Positions 28,597 through 37,544 of a stretch of 64,000 nucleotides of DNA are shown here, one piece after another. The notes beneath the pieces are model-generated. The model worked only from the letters and a program-made list of their open reading frames with translations, was not told the origin of the DNA and made no database searches. The DNA is from Flavobacterium difficile (lineage in GTDB: Bacteria > Bacteroidota > Bacteroidia > Flavobacteriales > Flavobacteriaceae): NCBI RefSeq assembly GCF_011392115.1, contig NZ_JAAJBT010000005.1, forward strand, positions 186,001 to 250,000, given 5' to 3'. The position numbers and the translations under genes were made by a program. Within the stretch, counting starts at the first letter, position 1; every line of letters begins with the position of its first letter.

Positions 28597-29769
28597 ATGA
28601 AAAAATTAATTTTAAGCTTATCCGTATTAAGTTTGTTATTCGTAAGTTGTTCTGAAGATAATGATGAAACAGTAGCAACTCCAAAAGCACCAGTTGTAGG
28701 AGAAATTACAGGTGATATTACAACAAATAGAAATCTTGCATTTGGAAACTATACTTTAAAAGGTATCGTAAAAATTAAATCTGGAGCTACGGTTACAATA
28801 GAGGCAGGTTCTAAATTCACTGCAACATTATCAGATGGAACAATTGATGCTTTAGTTGTTGAAAATGGTGGAAAATTAATCATTAACGGAACTGCTGCAG
28901 AACCAGTAGTATTTACCGAAAGTTCTGAAACTCCAGGATCATGGGGTGGAATCATCATGTATGGAGATGCTCCAATTGTTGCAGTAGGTGGTGTAACAAC
29001 AGCTACTTCTGAAGACGGTTTAGCAAATCCTTATGGAGGAACTAACGAAACACACAATGGTGGATCATTAAAATATGTTCGTGTAGAATATGCCGGAAAG
29101 AAAATTACTGATGGTACTTCTGAAATGAATGGTTTCTCATTCTATTCAGTTGGTTCAGGAACAGTTTTAGAAAACTTAGTAGCTTACAAAGGTGCTGATG
29201 ATGGTTTCGAATTTTACGGTGGAACAGTAAACTTAATTAACGCTATTTCTTACGGAAACTTTGACGATTCTTTCGACTGGCAAGATGGTTGGAAAGGACA
29301 ATTAAGTACTAATTGGTATGCGTATCAAACAGGAACAGGTAATTTCGGAATGGAAATTGAATCTAAAAACAACAACAATAATTTCTGGCCAAAAGTAACA
29401 AATATTACTTTAAAAAGAGCTGCAGGTACTTTAACTGAAAACAATTCAGCTGAATATGATGCAATACAATTTAAAAACCAAGGTAACGGTGATTATTCAA
29501 ACATTTTAATTGAAGGTTACACAACTAACGCAAATGCAGTAGCTGTAAGAATTCAAGATGTGAATACGAACAACAACCAAGTTAACGCTAGTAAAATTAA
29601 ACTTACTAATGTTAAAATTAACGGAACAACTCCTCAATTTGGTGGAACTTCTACGGTAACTACCGTTGCTTTTCCAGCAGGTCAGTATACTACTTCAACA
29701 ACTTCTACTGGAGCAAATTTAACTAACGGAGCTTGGTCAACTGTAGGTGGTAGTTCATTATTACAATAA
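28597..29769 (+). CDS. Surface lipoprotein with predicted right-handed beta-helix
   Basis: A 390-residue lipoprotein. The signal peptide ends in LLFVSC (Cys 19), followed by SEDNDE, an acidic stretch of the kind that directs Bacteroidetes lipoproteins to the cell surface. The body carries repetitive short beta-strand units (VKIKSGATVTIEAGSKF, VVENGGKLIINGT, SWGGIIMYGDAP, YGGTVNLINAISYGN) typical of parallel beta-helix proteins. It lies directly after the TonB-dependent receptor. I infer a binding partner for that receptor; no enzymatic residues are recognised. Confidence 0.8.
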   Translation: MKKLILSLSVLSLLFVSCSEDNDETVATPKAPVVGEITGDITTNRNLAFGNYTLKGIVKIKSGATVTIEAGSKFTATLSDGTIDALVVENGGKLIINGTAAEPVVFTESSETPGSWGGIIMYGDAPIVAVGGVTTATSEDGLANPYGGTNETHNGGSLKYVRVEYAGKKITDGTSEMNGFSFYSVGSGTVLENLVAYKGADDGFEFYGGTVNLINAISYGNFDDSFDWQDGWKGQLSTNWYAYQTGTGNFGMEIESKNNNNNFWPKVTNITLKRAAGTLTENNSAEYDAIQFKNQGNGDYSNILIEGYTTNANAVAVRIQDVNTNNNQVNASKIKLTNVKINGTTPQFGGTSTVTTVAFPAGQYTTSTTSTGANLTNGAWSTVGGSSLLQ

Positions 29770-29790
29770 GAAAAAACTTAAATTTATAGA

Positions 29791-29820
29791 AAAAGCGGTC
29801 TTGTACAGATCGCTTTTTTT
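29791..29820 (+). terminator. Terminator after the beta-helix lipoprotein gene
   Basis: AAAAGCGGTCT and AGATCGCTTTT form a stem with one G-U pair around a short loop, followed by a run of seven T. Confidence 0.8.
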
Positions 29821-29921
29821 ATGTTAAATTTTTCAATGTTACGAAATTGTTAAGTTTATGTTTGGTAATTGTAAAAATAATTTGTAGTTTTACTTTATTA
29901 TTAATCGTAACACCCGTCACA

Positions 29922-30272
29922 ATGAAAAATTTAGCTCTAATCTTCGGTTTATTTATATTTACAGCTTTTGGTTTTGCACAAGAAACACAACCAGTTGGCG
30001 AACAAATTTCAGAAAACACAATAAAAGTAACCTATTTCCATTCAAACGGAAAAATAATGCACCAAGGAAACTATGTAGATGGAAAAACTGATGGTTTATG
30101 GAAATCATACGATGAAGCAGGGAACTTAATTGCAGAAGGTTCATTCGAACAAGGCAAAAAAGTAGGACTTTGGAATTTTTACAGTACAAAAGCACTTAAC
30201 GCAGTAGTTTATAATGAAAATGCAGTAGCTGATGTTAAAAGATTTAGTACAAATGCTTTAGCAGAAAAATAA
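29922..30272 (+). CDS. Secreted MORN-repeat (YwqK-like) protein
   Basis: A 116-residue protein with a signal peptide (MKNLALIFGLFIFTAFGFAQ). Two MORN-variant repeats are clear: YFHSNGKIMHQGNYVDGK and YDEAGNLIAEGSFEQGK, each followed by a W (GLWKS, GLWNF). I chose the ATG at 29922, which opens the signal peptide; the longer frame begins at a poorly placed upstream ATG. Such proteins are often labelled YwqK-family antitoxins, but here the exported form and the lack of a toxin partner argue against a toxin-antitoxin role. Confidence 0.82.
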   Translation: MKNLALIFGLFIFTAFGFAQETQPVGEQISENTIKVTYFHSNGKIMHQGNYVDGKTDGLWKSYDEAGNLIAEGSFEQGKKVGLWNFYSTKALNAVVYNENAVADVKRFSTNALAEK

Positions 30273-30292
30273 ATAAAACAATTGTTTTCATT

Positions 30293-30320
30293 AAAAAACC
30301 ACGTTTTCACGTGGTTTTTT
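30293..30320. terminator. Bidirectional terminator
   Basis: AAAAAACCACG and CGTGGTTTTTT form a stem between the convergent MORN-repeat gene and exonuclease gene. Confidence 0.85.
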
Positions 30321-30325
30321 TGTTG

Positions 30326-31039
30326 TTATACTTTTAAAATTTCATCATCGGTTAAGAGTTTCTGTAGCTTTAATTTTAAAATAATCTGTGCTACTGCAAT
30401 AACATCTTTTTCACAATAAATGGCAATTCTGTCGATGTCTTTGTCTTTATAAAAAACTTTAGCTACCTCACTCCCATCAATATCGTCTTTTGGAGAAGGT
30501 ACGCCTAGTACTTTTGTAAGTAACTTTAAAGAAGTAAAATGTTTATAATCGCCAAATTTCCATAATTCTAAAGTATCTAAATGTGGGACTTCCCAAGGTT
30601 TTTTCCCCATTAAATTTAGTTTTGAAGGAATTTTAATTCCATGAATTAACATTCTTCTGGCAATAAATGGAAAATCGAATTCTTTTACATTATGGCCACA
30701 CATTAAATGATGCGGCAAACTAAAATGATTTGTCACTAAGTTAGAGAAATCAATCAACAAACGTTCTTCATCACCTTGAAATGTGGTCACTCTAAATTGT
30801 CTTTCTCCTTGTTTCTGAGTAAAATATCCCACAGATATGCAAATAATTTTTCCAAATTCGGCCCAAATCCCAGCTCTTTCATAAAAAGCTTCTGGTGGAA
30901 CTTCATCCTTTCTTTGGTATTGTGTTTTGTGAGCAAATAACTCTTGAAAATCTTGATCTAAATCACTAAAATTTTCAACTTCTGGAACGGTTTCAATATC
31001 TAAAAACAAGATATTTTCTAAATTAATGGCGTGTAACAT
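30326..31039 (-). CDS. DEDDy-type 3'-5' exonuclease domain protein (PolB-like proofreading fold)
   Basis: A 237-residue protein with the RNase H-fold exonuclease motifs in order: LFLDIETVPE (Exo I, DxE, residue 12-16), GHNVKEFDFPFIARRM (Exo II) and YCEKDVIAVAQI (Exo III with Tyr-x3-Asp). This is the layout of predicted PolB-like 3'-5' exonucleases found as stand-alone proteins in Bacteroidetes. The likely role is DNA or RNA end trimming. It lies 19 bases downstream of the serine hydrolase gene. Confidence 0.86.
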   Translation of the reverse strand: MLHAINLENILFLDIETVPEVENFSDLDQDFQELFAHKTQYQRKDEVPPEAFYERAGIWAEFGKIICISVGYFTQKQGERQFRVTTFQGDEERLLIDFSNLVTNHFSLPHHLMCGHNVKEFDFPFIARRMLIHGIKIPSKLNLMGKKPWEVPHLDTLELWKFGDYKHFTSLKLLTKVLGVPSPKDDIDGSEVAKVFYKDKDIDRIAIYCEKDVIAVAQIILKLKLQKLLTDDEILKV

Positions 31040-31058
31040 AAAATGGTATTTTTAATTA

Positions 31059-32216
31059 TTATTTATTCTTATTCATCATTTTGTAGGCTTCTTCAATATA
31101 AACATATAAATCATTACTATGAGGGTCTGTGTTGGTTTGTAGGCCTTTAATGTGACCTAAACGTACAATGATAACATCATCTTCTGGAATAACAATTACA
31201 AACTGACCTAAATGACCGCGCATGTAAAAGATTTTTTTGCCTTTTATAGTATGCAACCACCAACCATAACCATATTCCGGACTATCAGCAAATCTTGGCT
31301 GTAACGATTTAGCTACAAAAGCACTATCTAAAATTTGTTTGCCATTCCATTTTCCGTTTTGTTTGTATAACTTTCCAAAACGCGCAAAATCTCTAGCGTT
31401 ACTAGCGATGCAACAATAAGCTTTTTCAATTCCTGTATCGGCTTCATCTAACTGCCAAAGCGCTTCGTTTTCTGCACCCATAGGTTTCCAAAAACTATCT
31501 GAAACATAATTTGATAAATATTTTCCTGTTGCTTTTTCAATACACATGGCTAACAATTGAGTAGTACCACTTAAATATTCGAACTGCTGACCCGGTTTCT
31601 TTTTGATTTCTAAATTTAGAATTATATCTTTCAAATTGTCATCAAAATAAGCTCTTGTAACTATAGATAATGGACTGTAATATTTTTCGTCCCAACTTAA
31701 ACCAGATGACATCGTAGACAAATCGCCTACAGTAACTTCATTGGCGTATTTTCCTTTTAGTTCAGGAAAAAAATCTATCACTTTCTGATCTAAACTTTTA
31801 ATTTTTCCATCCATAATCGCTTTTCCTAAAGCTGCTGAAACGACACTTTTAGCTACAGAAAACGAGTTTGATTTGGAGTTTTTATTAAAACCATCAAAAT
31901 AACTTTCATGCCAAATACTATCGTTTTTGATAATTAAATAAGCAATAGTTTGTAAGTCTTTATGCGTTTTATTTAAAATTTCCGTAGCTGGAACAGTGTT
32001 ATACGCTTTTGAAATGGGCCAAGGCTGAGCGATCCCTTTTTTTATGGCACGATTTGGGAATTCTCTATAATCTTCTAAAAAAGCCGTTGTATAGCCTTTT
32101 AAATAGATGGTTCTGACAGCGCGAAGTAAATAATCAACATCAAAAATATACATCAAAATAATGATGCTACTAAAGCTAATTAAAAACCATTTGAAGAATT
32201 TTTTAAGAAATTTCAT
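31059..32216 (-). CDS. Serine hydrolase, beta-lactamase class C family
   Basis: A 385-residue protein with an N-terminal hydrophobic anchor (about 9-25). The class C nucleophile motif SxxK is SVAK in SFSVAKSVVSAALG near residue 122. The Tyr of the second motif is in FEYLSGTTQ, and the third motif region is HLGQFVIVIP (HxG in place of KTG). ARFGKLYKQNGKWNGKQIL is typical of the family. The likely role is as an esterase or peptidase in the periplasm or at the membrane, rather than an antibiotic-degrading enzyme. Confidence 0.86.
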   Translation of the reverse strand: MKFLKKFFKWFLISFSSIIILMYIFDVDYLLRAVRTIYLKGYTTAFLEDYREFPNRAIKKGIAQPWPISKAYNTVPATEILNKTHKDLQTIAYLIIKNDSIWHESYFDGFNKNSKSNSFSVAKSVVSAALGKAIMDGKIKSLDQKVIDFFPELKGKYANEVTVGDLSTMSSGLSWDEKYYSPLSIVTRAYFDDNLKDIILNLEIKKKPGQQFEYLSGTTQLLAMCIEKATGKYLSNYVSDSFWKPMGAENEALWQLDEADTGIEKAYCCIASNARDFARFGKLYKQNGKWNGKQILDSAFVAKSLQPRFADSPEYGYGWWLHTIKGKKIFYMRGHLGQFVIVIPEDDVIIVRLGHIKGLQTNTDPHSNDLYVYIEEAYKMMNKNK

Positions 32217-32249
32217 GAATAAAAGAATTTAATAGCAAGATAAGAAATT

Positions 32250-32723
32250 TTAAAACAAACTTTGTTGTTTCACAGGATTTTCATGATCAAGCAACCATTT
32301 TTTTCGCCACAAACCACCTGCATAACCCGTTAAAGAACCATCAGAACCTATTACTCGGTGACAAGGAACAACTATCCAAAGTGGGTTTTTACCATTGGCA
32401 TTTGCCACAGCACGAATAGCTTTTGGATCGCCTAATGTTTTGGTTATTTCCTGATAAGAAATCGTTTTCCCGAAAGGAATTTTTAGCAACTCCTGCCAAA
32501 CTTTCTGCTGAAATTCCGTACCTGATGGATTCATTTTAAACTGAAAATCGGTACGATGGCCATCGAAATACTCTTTTAATTGCTGTACAACTTCCGTAAA
32601 CATACTAGGAATTGTATCAGACTTTACAACTTCCTCAGAAGTAATCGAAATTTTAGAAATTCCTTTTTCATCTCCTTCAATCAACACGAATCCTAGCGGA
32701 CTATTTATTACAACTTTTTCCAT
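32250..32723 (-). CDS. ogt: Methylated-DNA-protein cysteine S-methyltransferase
   Basis: A 157-residue DNA-repair protein that removes alkyl groups from O6-alkylguanine by suicide transfer to its own cysteine. The active-site motif is complete: PCHRVIGSDGSLTGYAGG, with Cys near 120. The helix-turn-helix IPFGKTISYQEITKTLG precedes it. It complements the cysteine-less ATL at 20813-21139. It is downstream of the DUF1573 gene but separated by a strong terminator. Confidence 0.95.
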   Translation of the reverse strand: MEKVVINSPLGFVLIEGDEKGISKISITSEEVVKSDTIPSMFTEVVQQLKEYFDGHRTDFQFKMNPSGTEFQQKVWQELLKIPFGKTISYQEITKTLGDPKAIRAVANANGKNPLWIVVPCHRVIGSDGSLTGYAGGLWRKKWLLDHENPVKQQSLF

Positions 32724-32728
32724 AAAAA

Positions 32729-32757
32729 AATCCCGATAAGATAAACTTATCGGGATT
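32729..32757 (-). terminator. Terminator between the DUF1573 gene and ogt
   Basis: AATCCCGATAAG pairs perfectly with CTTATCGGGATT around loop ATAAA. On the minus strand it is followed by a run of T (the A-run at 32723-32730). Confidence 0.85.
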
Positions 32758-32779
32758 AAATATAGAAAAAAAATTGTTA

Positions 32780-33295
32780 TTATTTCGATGGTGCTACAAC
32801 AGCAGGAGCATCATTTGTTTTAACTGTTCCTTTAATTGTAATGATTTTTGGAGCAGCATTTTCTTCACTTGTCATAACTGTTACTGTTTTATGGAAAGCC
32901 CCACCAGAAGCAGCATTATAAGTAGCTGTAACTGTTCCTTTTTCTCCTGGTTTTACAGCCGTTTTTGTATAGTTAGTAGCTGTACAACCACAAGATGCCT
33001 TAACATTTGTTAAAGTAATATCTTTGTTAGTTGTGTTAGTAAAAGTAAATTCATATGAAACTGGTTTCCCTTGTTCGATAGTACCAAATTCATGAGTTTC
33101 TTTATCCCATTTTAATAAAGAAGGAGTTTGTGGTGCAGCTGGAGTAGCTGGTGCGGCTGGAGCTGCTACTGGAGCTGGCGCCTGCATAGGAGTTACAGTC
33201 ACAGCTTTGTTAACACCAGAACGTTTCGCTTTTGTTTGTGCAAATGACACTGAAGAAACTAATAAAGCAAATGCAAATAATTTTACTGTTTTCAT
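32780..33295 (-). CDS. Secreted DUF1573-domain protein
   Basis: A 171-residue exported protein: signal peptide (residues 1-19, VSFAQ), a Pro/Ala-rich low-complexity linker (about 36-60) and one DUF1573 immunoglobulin-like domain (about 62-160). The domain carries the conserved HEFGTIEQGKPVSYEFTFTN start and KASCGCTA, a CGC motif near 101. The family is common in Bacteroidetes and its function is not settled. A TACATTTG element at 33335-33342 is its probable promoter. Confidence 0.92.
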   Translation of the reverse strand: MKTVKLFAFALLVSSVSFAQTKAKRSGVNKAVTVTPMQAPAPVAAPAAPATPAAPQTPSLLKWDKETHEFGTIEQGKPVSYEFTFTNTTNKDITLTNVKASCGCTATNYTKTAVKPGEKGTVTATYNAASGGAFHKTVTVMTSEENAAPKIITIKGTVKTNDAPAVVAPSK

Positions 33296-33334
33296 AAGTA
33301 TTGATTTTTTAAAATTTTAAATTTTTTGATATAG

Positions 33335-33342
33335 CAAATGTA
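33335..33342 (-). promoter_or_regulatory. -7 element for the DUF1573 gene
   Basis: TACATTTG on the minus strand matches TAnnTTTG, 40 bases before the ATG. Confidence 0.55.
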
Positions 33343-33454
33343 TTTATTTTTTTGTTTACTACTGTTAATCAGTTATATTTATTGTGTTAATGACTTGTTA
33401 ATGATTCCTTTTGCATAAAAAATTGTAGTAATATCGTTGAAAATTATACAAAAA

Positions 33455-34726
33455 ATGAAACTTTCTAAATTTAATATAGTCATCATAATTGGCTTCCTCG
33501 CTATTGTTGGGGTGATTATTATGCAATTATTTATAATAAACAACGCACACAAATTAGCCAAAAAAGATACGGAAGACAAAATATTTTTTGCTTTACAAGA
33601 CGTTTTAGAAAAATTGTATAAAGACAATCAAACTGGATTATTAGTGGCTAATCAGGTAGAAAAAGTATCTGGAAATTACTTTACAGTAAATGTTAACTAT
33701 GAATTTGAAAACACCATTTTAGAACACTATTTAATTTCTGAATTTCAAAAAAATAATTTAGATGTAGATTTCGAATATGCCATTTACAATTGTACCTCAG
33801 ATCAGATGGCGTTTAGCAATCACATTAACAGTAATGGTAAAAAAGAACCCATAAAATGTCCAACATGTTTTACCAAAAACCCAGAATACACCTATTATTT
33901 TGCCATTAGATTTCCAGATATTGAACAAAATTATTTTAAAAATCTAAATCAATATTGGATTTTTACCACGGTTTTATTTTTGGTTTTAATCATTTATGTA
34001 TACTCGGTAGTTTTAATGCTAAAACAAAAAAAATATACCGAACTACAGAAAGATTTTATTAATAATATGTCGCATGAATTTAAAACGCCCTTAGCTTCTA
34101 TTTTAATTGCTTCGAATTATGTGAAACAGCAAAGCGAAATTAAAGAAAACACAAAACTGATGAAATACAATCAAATTATTGTAAATCAGACTAATAAACT
34201 CAACGAACATATTGAAAAAATCTTGTATGTAGCCAAAACGGAAAGCAAACAAATGTTAATTGACAAAACGAAATTCGAAATCAAACCTGTTTTAGATTTA
34301 GTAAAAGATAATATTCTTTTAAAATATGATAAAAAAATAGACATCGAAATTAACGTTGCAAAACCATTTCAAATTACTGCAGACGAATTTCACATGTATA
34401 ACATTCTGTTTAATTTAGTTGACAATGCAGTAAAATATTCTGAATCTTCACCGAAAATTGAAATTAATGTAACTCAAAGTCACCAACAACTTTCCATACA
34501 AATTAAAGATAATGGTTGCGGAATTCCGGCAAAAGATTTACCTTTCGTTTTCGATAAATTTTACAGAGTTTCAAGAAAAGACATCACCAATATTGAAGGT
34601 TTTGGAATAGGTTTGTCGTATGTGAAAAAGATTTGCGATTTGCACCATTGGAAAATTGCTATTGCCAATAACATAGAAAAAGGAGTAACAGTTACCATCT
34701 TAATTAATTCAAAAGAATATGTCTAA
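33455..34726 (+). CDS. Sensor histidine kinase, RprX-like
   Basis: A 423-residue membrane kinase. Transmembrane segments lie at about 7-27 and 171-192, enclosing a ~145-residue sensor domain with a CPTC pair (near 146) that could form a disulphide or bind metal. The HisKA box is NNMSHEFKTPLASI (His near 212), followed by the ATPase motifs NLVDNAVKYS, DNGCGIPA and GFGIGLSYVKKI. The ATG at 33455 is preferred to a TTG 18 bases upstream. It overlaps the regulator gene by 8 bases. Confidence 0.88.
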   Translation: MKLSKFNIVIIIGFLAIVGVIIMQLFIINNAHKLAKKDTEDKIFFALQDVLEKLYKDNQTGLLVANQVEKVSGNYFTVNVNYEFENTILEHYLISEFQKNNLDVDFEYAIYNCTSDQMAFSNHINSNGKKEPIKCPTCFTKNPEYTYYFAIRFPDIEQNYFKNLNQYWIFTTVLFLVLIIYVYSVVLMLKQKKYTELQKDFINNMSHEFKTPLASILIASNYVKQQSEIKENTKLMKYNQIIVNQTNKLNEHIEKILYVAKTESKQMLIDKTKFEIKPVLDLVKDNILLKYDKKIDIEINVAKPFQITADEFHMYNILFNLVDNAVKYSESSPKIEINVTQSHQQLSIQIKDNGCGIPAKDLPFVFDKFYRVSRKDITNIEGFGIGLSYVKKICDLHHWKIAIANNIEKGVTVTILINSKEYV

Positions 34727-35402
34727 GAAGAAAGTTTTATATATTGAAGACGAAGAAACCTTAGCGTTTTTAACTTCTGATAATTTAGAGCAACATTTTG
34801 ATGTAGTACATTGCACAAATGGTAAAATAGGTTTAGAAACATTCTGCAAAAATCCATTTGATATTGTAGTAACGGATATTATGATGCCAGAAATGGACGG
34901 ATTCGAATTAGCCACCGAAATTAGAAAACGCAACCAAGAAATTCCAATTATTTTTTTGTCGGCAAAAACGATGAAAGAAGACCGCATTAAAGGTTTGAAA
35001 TTAGGTGCTGATGATTATTTAGTGAAACCCTACTCTATTGAAGAATTGATTTTAAAAATTGAAGTCTTTTTACACCGTAGTCAGAAAAACACTGAAAAAA
35101 CTGTCAAACAGTATGAATTTGCTGGATTTGTTTTCGAGCCCGAAAATTATTTAATTAAAAATGAAAGCACAAAAACCACACTTACTGAACGAGAAGCACA
35201 ATTATTAAAACTCTTTTTAGACAATCCGAATACGGTTTTAAAACGCGAAAAAATACTTATGGAACTTTGGGGTTCAGACGATTATTTTTTAGGGAGAAGT
35301 TTAGATGTTTTTATTTCTCGATTGCGTAAAATTTTCAAAGAAACACCGAATTTAACTATTGAAAATATTCCGCGAGTTGGGTTTAAATGGGTAAGTGAAT
35401 AG
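34719..35402 (+). CDS. OmpR-family response regulator, RprY-like
   Basis: A 227-residue regulator paired with the kinase just upstream. The receiver domain carries YIEDEETLA, the phospho-acceptor Asp in IVVTDIMMPEMDG near 51 and the Lys in YLVKPYSI near 103. The C-terminal winged helix has LTEREAQLLKLFLDNP and LDVFISRLRK. The Bacteroidetes RprX/RprY pair has the same gene order; the signal sensed is not evident. Confidence 0.9.
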   Translation: MSKKKVLYIEDEETLAFLTSDNLEQHFDVVHCTNGKIGLETFCKNPFDIVVTDIMMPEMDGFELATEIRKRNQEIPIIFLSAKTMKEDRIKGLKLGADDYLVKPYSIEELILKIEVFLHRSQKNTEKTVKQYEFAGFVFEPENYLIKNESTKTTLTEREAQLLKLFLDNPNTVLKREKILMELWGSDDYFLGRSLDVFISRLRKIFKETPNLTIENIPRVGFKWVSE

Positions 35403-35408
35403 GAAAAT

Positions 35409-36176
35409 TTAATGAAGTAACAATTTCTTCGAAGAAACACCCGAAATGTTATAAGCATTCACCACATAAACGCCTTTTGAAAACGCATTCATATCAAATG
35501 AAACTTCATTCTGTGAACAAGTCAATTCTGCCATTTTTTTACCATTGATGTTGTATACTTCTACTTTTTGAAGAGCTTGCGGACTAACAATTGTCACCCA
35601 ATTAGATTCAGAAACAACTGTTGAAAAAGTAGTTGTGGACTCAAACGTTGAAACATCTAGTAAAATTGAAGTGTTAGAAAAGGCTAATGTAAAGCGATTT
35701 TCATGCAATCCTGAATTTAAAAAAATCTCAAAAATTCCGTTTTTTATATCGTGATATGAATTGGTAACATTATCATGAACGTAAAAATTCTGACTACTTG
35801 AAAACCCTTCAAAAGAATTTACTTTAATTTTTATTATGCCCGTTTGATTGGTTAAAATTCCCAACGGAAAAGTTAAAGCGGAATCATAATAACCCACACC
35901 TTGAATGATTAATTTATGAGTATTGGTTTTAAAATAAAACTGATTTGGAGTATTATTCGGACATTCCGCATCGTAACCAGGATCAAATCCGTTAGTGGCC
36001 ATATCGTTCATAAACCCAAGTAAAATCTGACTTTCGTACAAATTTGGAGTTTGATAATCTAAACGAACTGTTTTAATAGATTCATCTAAAATAGCAGCGT
36101 TAATAGTTTCCGAATAAGAAAAATTAAAACAAAAAAAGGAAAACAATAAAAAACTAAAAAAATTAATCTTATTCAT
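35409..36176 (-). CDS. Stand-alone T9SS type-C-like sorting-domain protein without passenger
   Basis: A 255-residue exported protein: signal peptide (about 1-22), then a domain that resembles the C-terminal part of the three giant proteins. Shared points are YESQILLGFMNDMATNGFDPG (like NQILIGY..AT.G.D), LIIQGVGYYD (like YVIQGKGLPF), FYVHDNVTNSYHDIKNGIFE (like VFVKDN..IHNLK) and LHENRFTLAF, followed by a terminal beta domain VEVYNINGKKMAEL to SSKKLLLH. There is no N-terminal catalytic or binding domain. It is convergent with the response regulator, with 6 bases between the stops. Confidence 0.78.
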   Translation of the reverse strand: MNKINFFSFLLFSFFCFNFSYSETINAAILDESIKTVRLDYQTPNLYESQILLGFMNDMATNGFDPGYDAECPNNTPNQFYFKTNTHKLIIQGVGYYDSALTFPLGILTNQTGIIKIKVNSFEGFSSSQNFYVHDNVTNSYHDIKNGIFEIFLNSGLHENRFTLAFSNTSILLDVSTFESTTTFSTVVSESNWVTIVSPQALQKVEVYNINGKKMAELTCSQNEVSFDMNAFSKGVYVVNAYNISGVSSKKLLLH

Positions 36177-36559
36177 AAATAATATTTTAACAACACCATC
36201 AATACAACAACACTAGCTTGTAACTGCCTGATTGCCTGTTAACAAATATATATTTAAAATAAACGTTTTGTAATGTAGAAGTAATTTTTACGAAAAATAA
36301 AGAAATTGATAGCTTTTGCTAAAAATTCAATATAAAACCGAGATAAAAATCATAGTTTTATAACATAACAACATATAAAATGTTAAAAAAATAAAAAATC
36401 AAAATTAATTTTACCGACAAAACACATGTTTTAAACGACAAAAAGCGCTAATATCTCATAATTGAACATTTTAGCTAATAATTTACATCATAAATTTTAG
36501 AGATAACTTTAAGTTTATCAAACCTAAGTTGAAAAATGAAAAGTTTTATAATCTTAAAA
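36177..36559. other. 383-bp AT-rich intergenic region
   Basis: It contains a TATATTTG element on the minus strand (36243-36250), a plausible promoter for the sorting-domain protein. I see no open reading frame with a good start, no RNA gene and no strong repeat in the remainder. Confidence 0.5.
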
Positions 36560-37114
36560 TCATTTTACGTTTGTAGAATCCGAAACCTTTAATTCATACG
36601 GTTTTTCTTTCGCTTTCGATTTCAATTCTTCATACCATTTTTCTAAACTTGGATACATGAATTTAGAAACTTCTTGTATGGGATTATAAAAAACGGAAGT
36701 GTTCAACGTTTCTTTTTTCACCAACATATGATTGATGTTGATTTTCTGAAACAAACTAATTACCACACTTAACATTAAAACGGTTTTCAACACACTAAAA
36801 ACCGCGCCACCCAACTTGTTCAACCAACCTAAAGAAGCAAAACTCGTCAAACTCGTAAAAAACTTCGCTAATAAATGAATACCAATTACTACTAATAAAA
36901 ACGTAATTGCAAAAGCAATAATTTCAATATATTTTGGATTTACTTTTACGATATCTTCTAACGTTAATCGGACAATATTAGAAAATTTAATCGCTACAAA
37001 AATTCCAATAATCAAAGAACCAAAAGAAGCAATTTCTACAAAAAGACCATTTTTTAAGCCATTATATAAAGCATAACCTAACAAAGCGGTGAAAACAATA
37101 TCGATAAAACTCAT
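36560..37114 (-). CDS. CvpA-family membrane protein
   Basis: A 184-residue inner-membrane protein with four hydrophobic segments (about 4-20, 27-46, 64-86, 102-122). IDIVFTALLGYALYNGLKNG at the start and the glycine-containing SLGWLNKLGGAVFSVLK block are typical of CvpA (colicin V production family). The C-terminal tail is hydrophilic. A TAGTTTTG element at 37134-37141 lies 20 bases upstream. Confidence 0.88.
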   Translation of the reverse strand: MSFIDIVFTALLGYALYNGLKNGLFVEIASFGSLIIGIFVAIKFSNIVRLTLEDIVKVNPKYIEIIAFAITFLLVVIGIHLLAKFFTSLTSFASLGWLNKLGGAVFSVLKTVLMLSVVISLFQKININHMLVKKETLNTSVFYNPIQEVSKFMYPSLEKWYEELKSKAKEKPYELKVSDSTNVK

Positions 37115-37133
37115 AATTCTAATTTTCTAAAAA

Positions 37134-37170
37134 CAAAACTACAAAATGCAAACCTCAAATACTATCTTTG
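37134..37170. promoter_or_regulatory. Divergent promoters between cvpA and the 37188 gene
   Basis: TAGTTTTG on the minus strand (37134-37141) serves cvpA and TATCTTTG on the plus strand (37163-37170) serves the small conserved gene. The plus element fixes the downstream ATG at 37188 as the start. Confidence 0.6.
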
Positions 37171-37187
37171 CCAAAAACAAAACAGAA

Positions 37188-37544
37188 ATGTCTAGAGATA
37201 TACAATTAAAAGAACGCTGGGAAAATGTAGTCACTTTTCTATCTGATAAATTTGCCGATGGTGAAGTTTTAGATTTGGACGCTATTATTTATTTAATTGG
37301 TGTACAAGAATTAGGTAAAATAAATACCGAATTTAAAAAAGATGAAAAAGTAAACTTAATGCACATTGCCATTTGTAAACTTTTAGAACCTTACGGATAT
37401 TACGAATTTGAATTTTTCGACAAAGACGGTTGGCCACATTATAAAGTAGTAAAAGAATTACCAGCACTAAAAGCAGGCGAACAATCGGTTTTAATGAAAG
37501 AAGCCATTGTGAATTATTTTTTAGAAAAAGAGATAATAAATTAG
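37188..37544 (+). CDS. Conserved small cytoplasmic protein of unknown function
   Basis: A 118-residue protein without signal peptide or membrane segment. I chose the ATG at 37188 because a TATCTTTG promoter element ends 17 bases before it, so the longer frame from 37146 would not be transcribed. It is rich in acidic residues and aromatic positions (LLEPYGYYEFEFFDKDGWPHY). I believe it is a conserved Bacteroidetes protein, but I cannot assign a family. Confidence 0.8.
   Translation: MSRDIQLKERWENVVTFLSDKFADGEVLDLDAIIYLIGVQELGKINTEFKKDEKVNLMHIAICKLLEPYGYYEFEFFDKDGWPHYKVVKELPALKAGEQSVLMKEAIVNYFLEKEIIN

Noticed and set aside
29922-30272. YwqK-type antitoxin of a toxin-antitoxin pair
   Set aside because: The protein has a signal peptide and no neighbouring toxin gene; MORN-repeat secreted protein is a better label.
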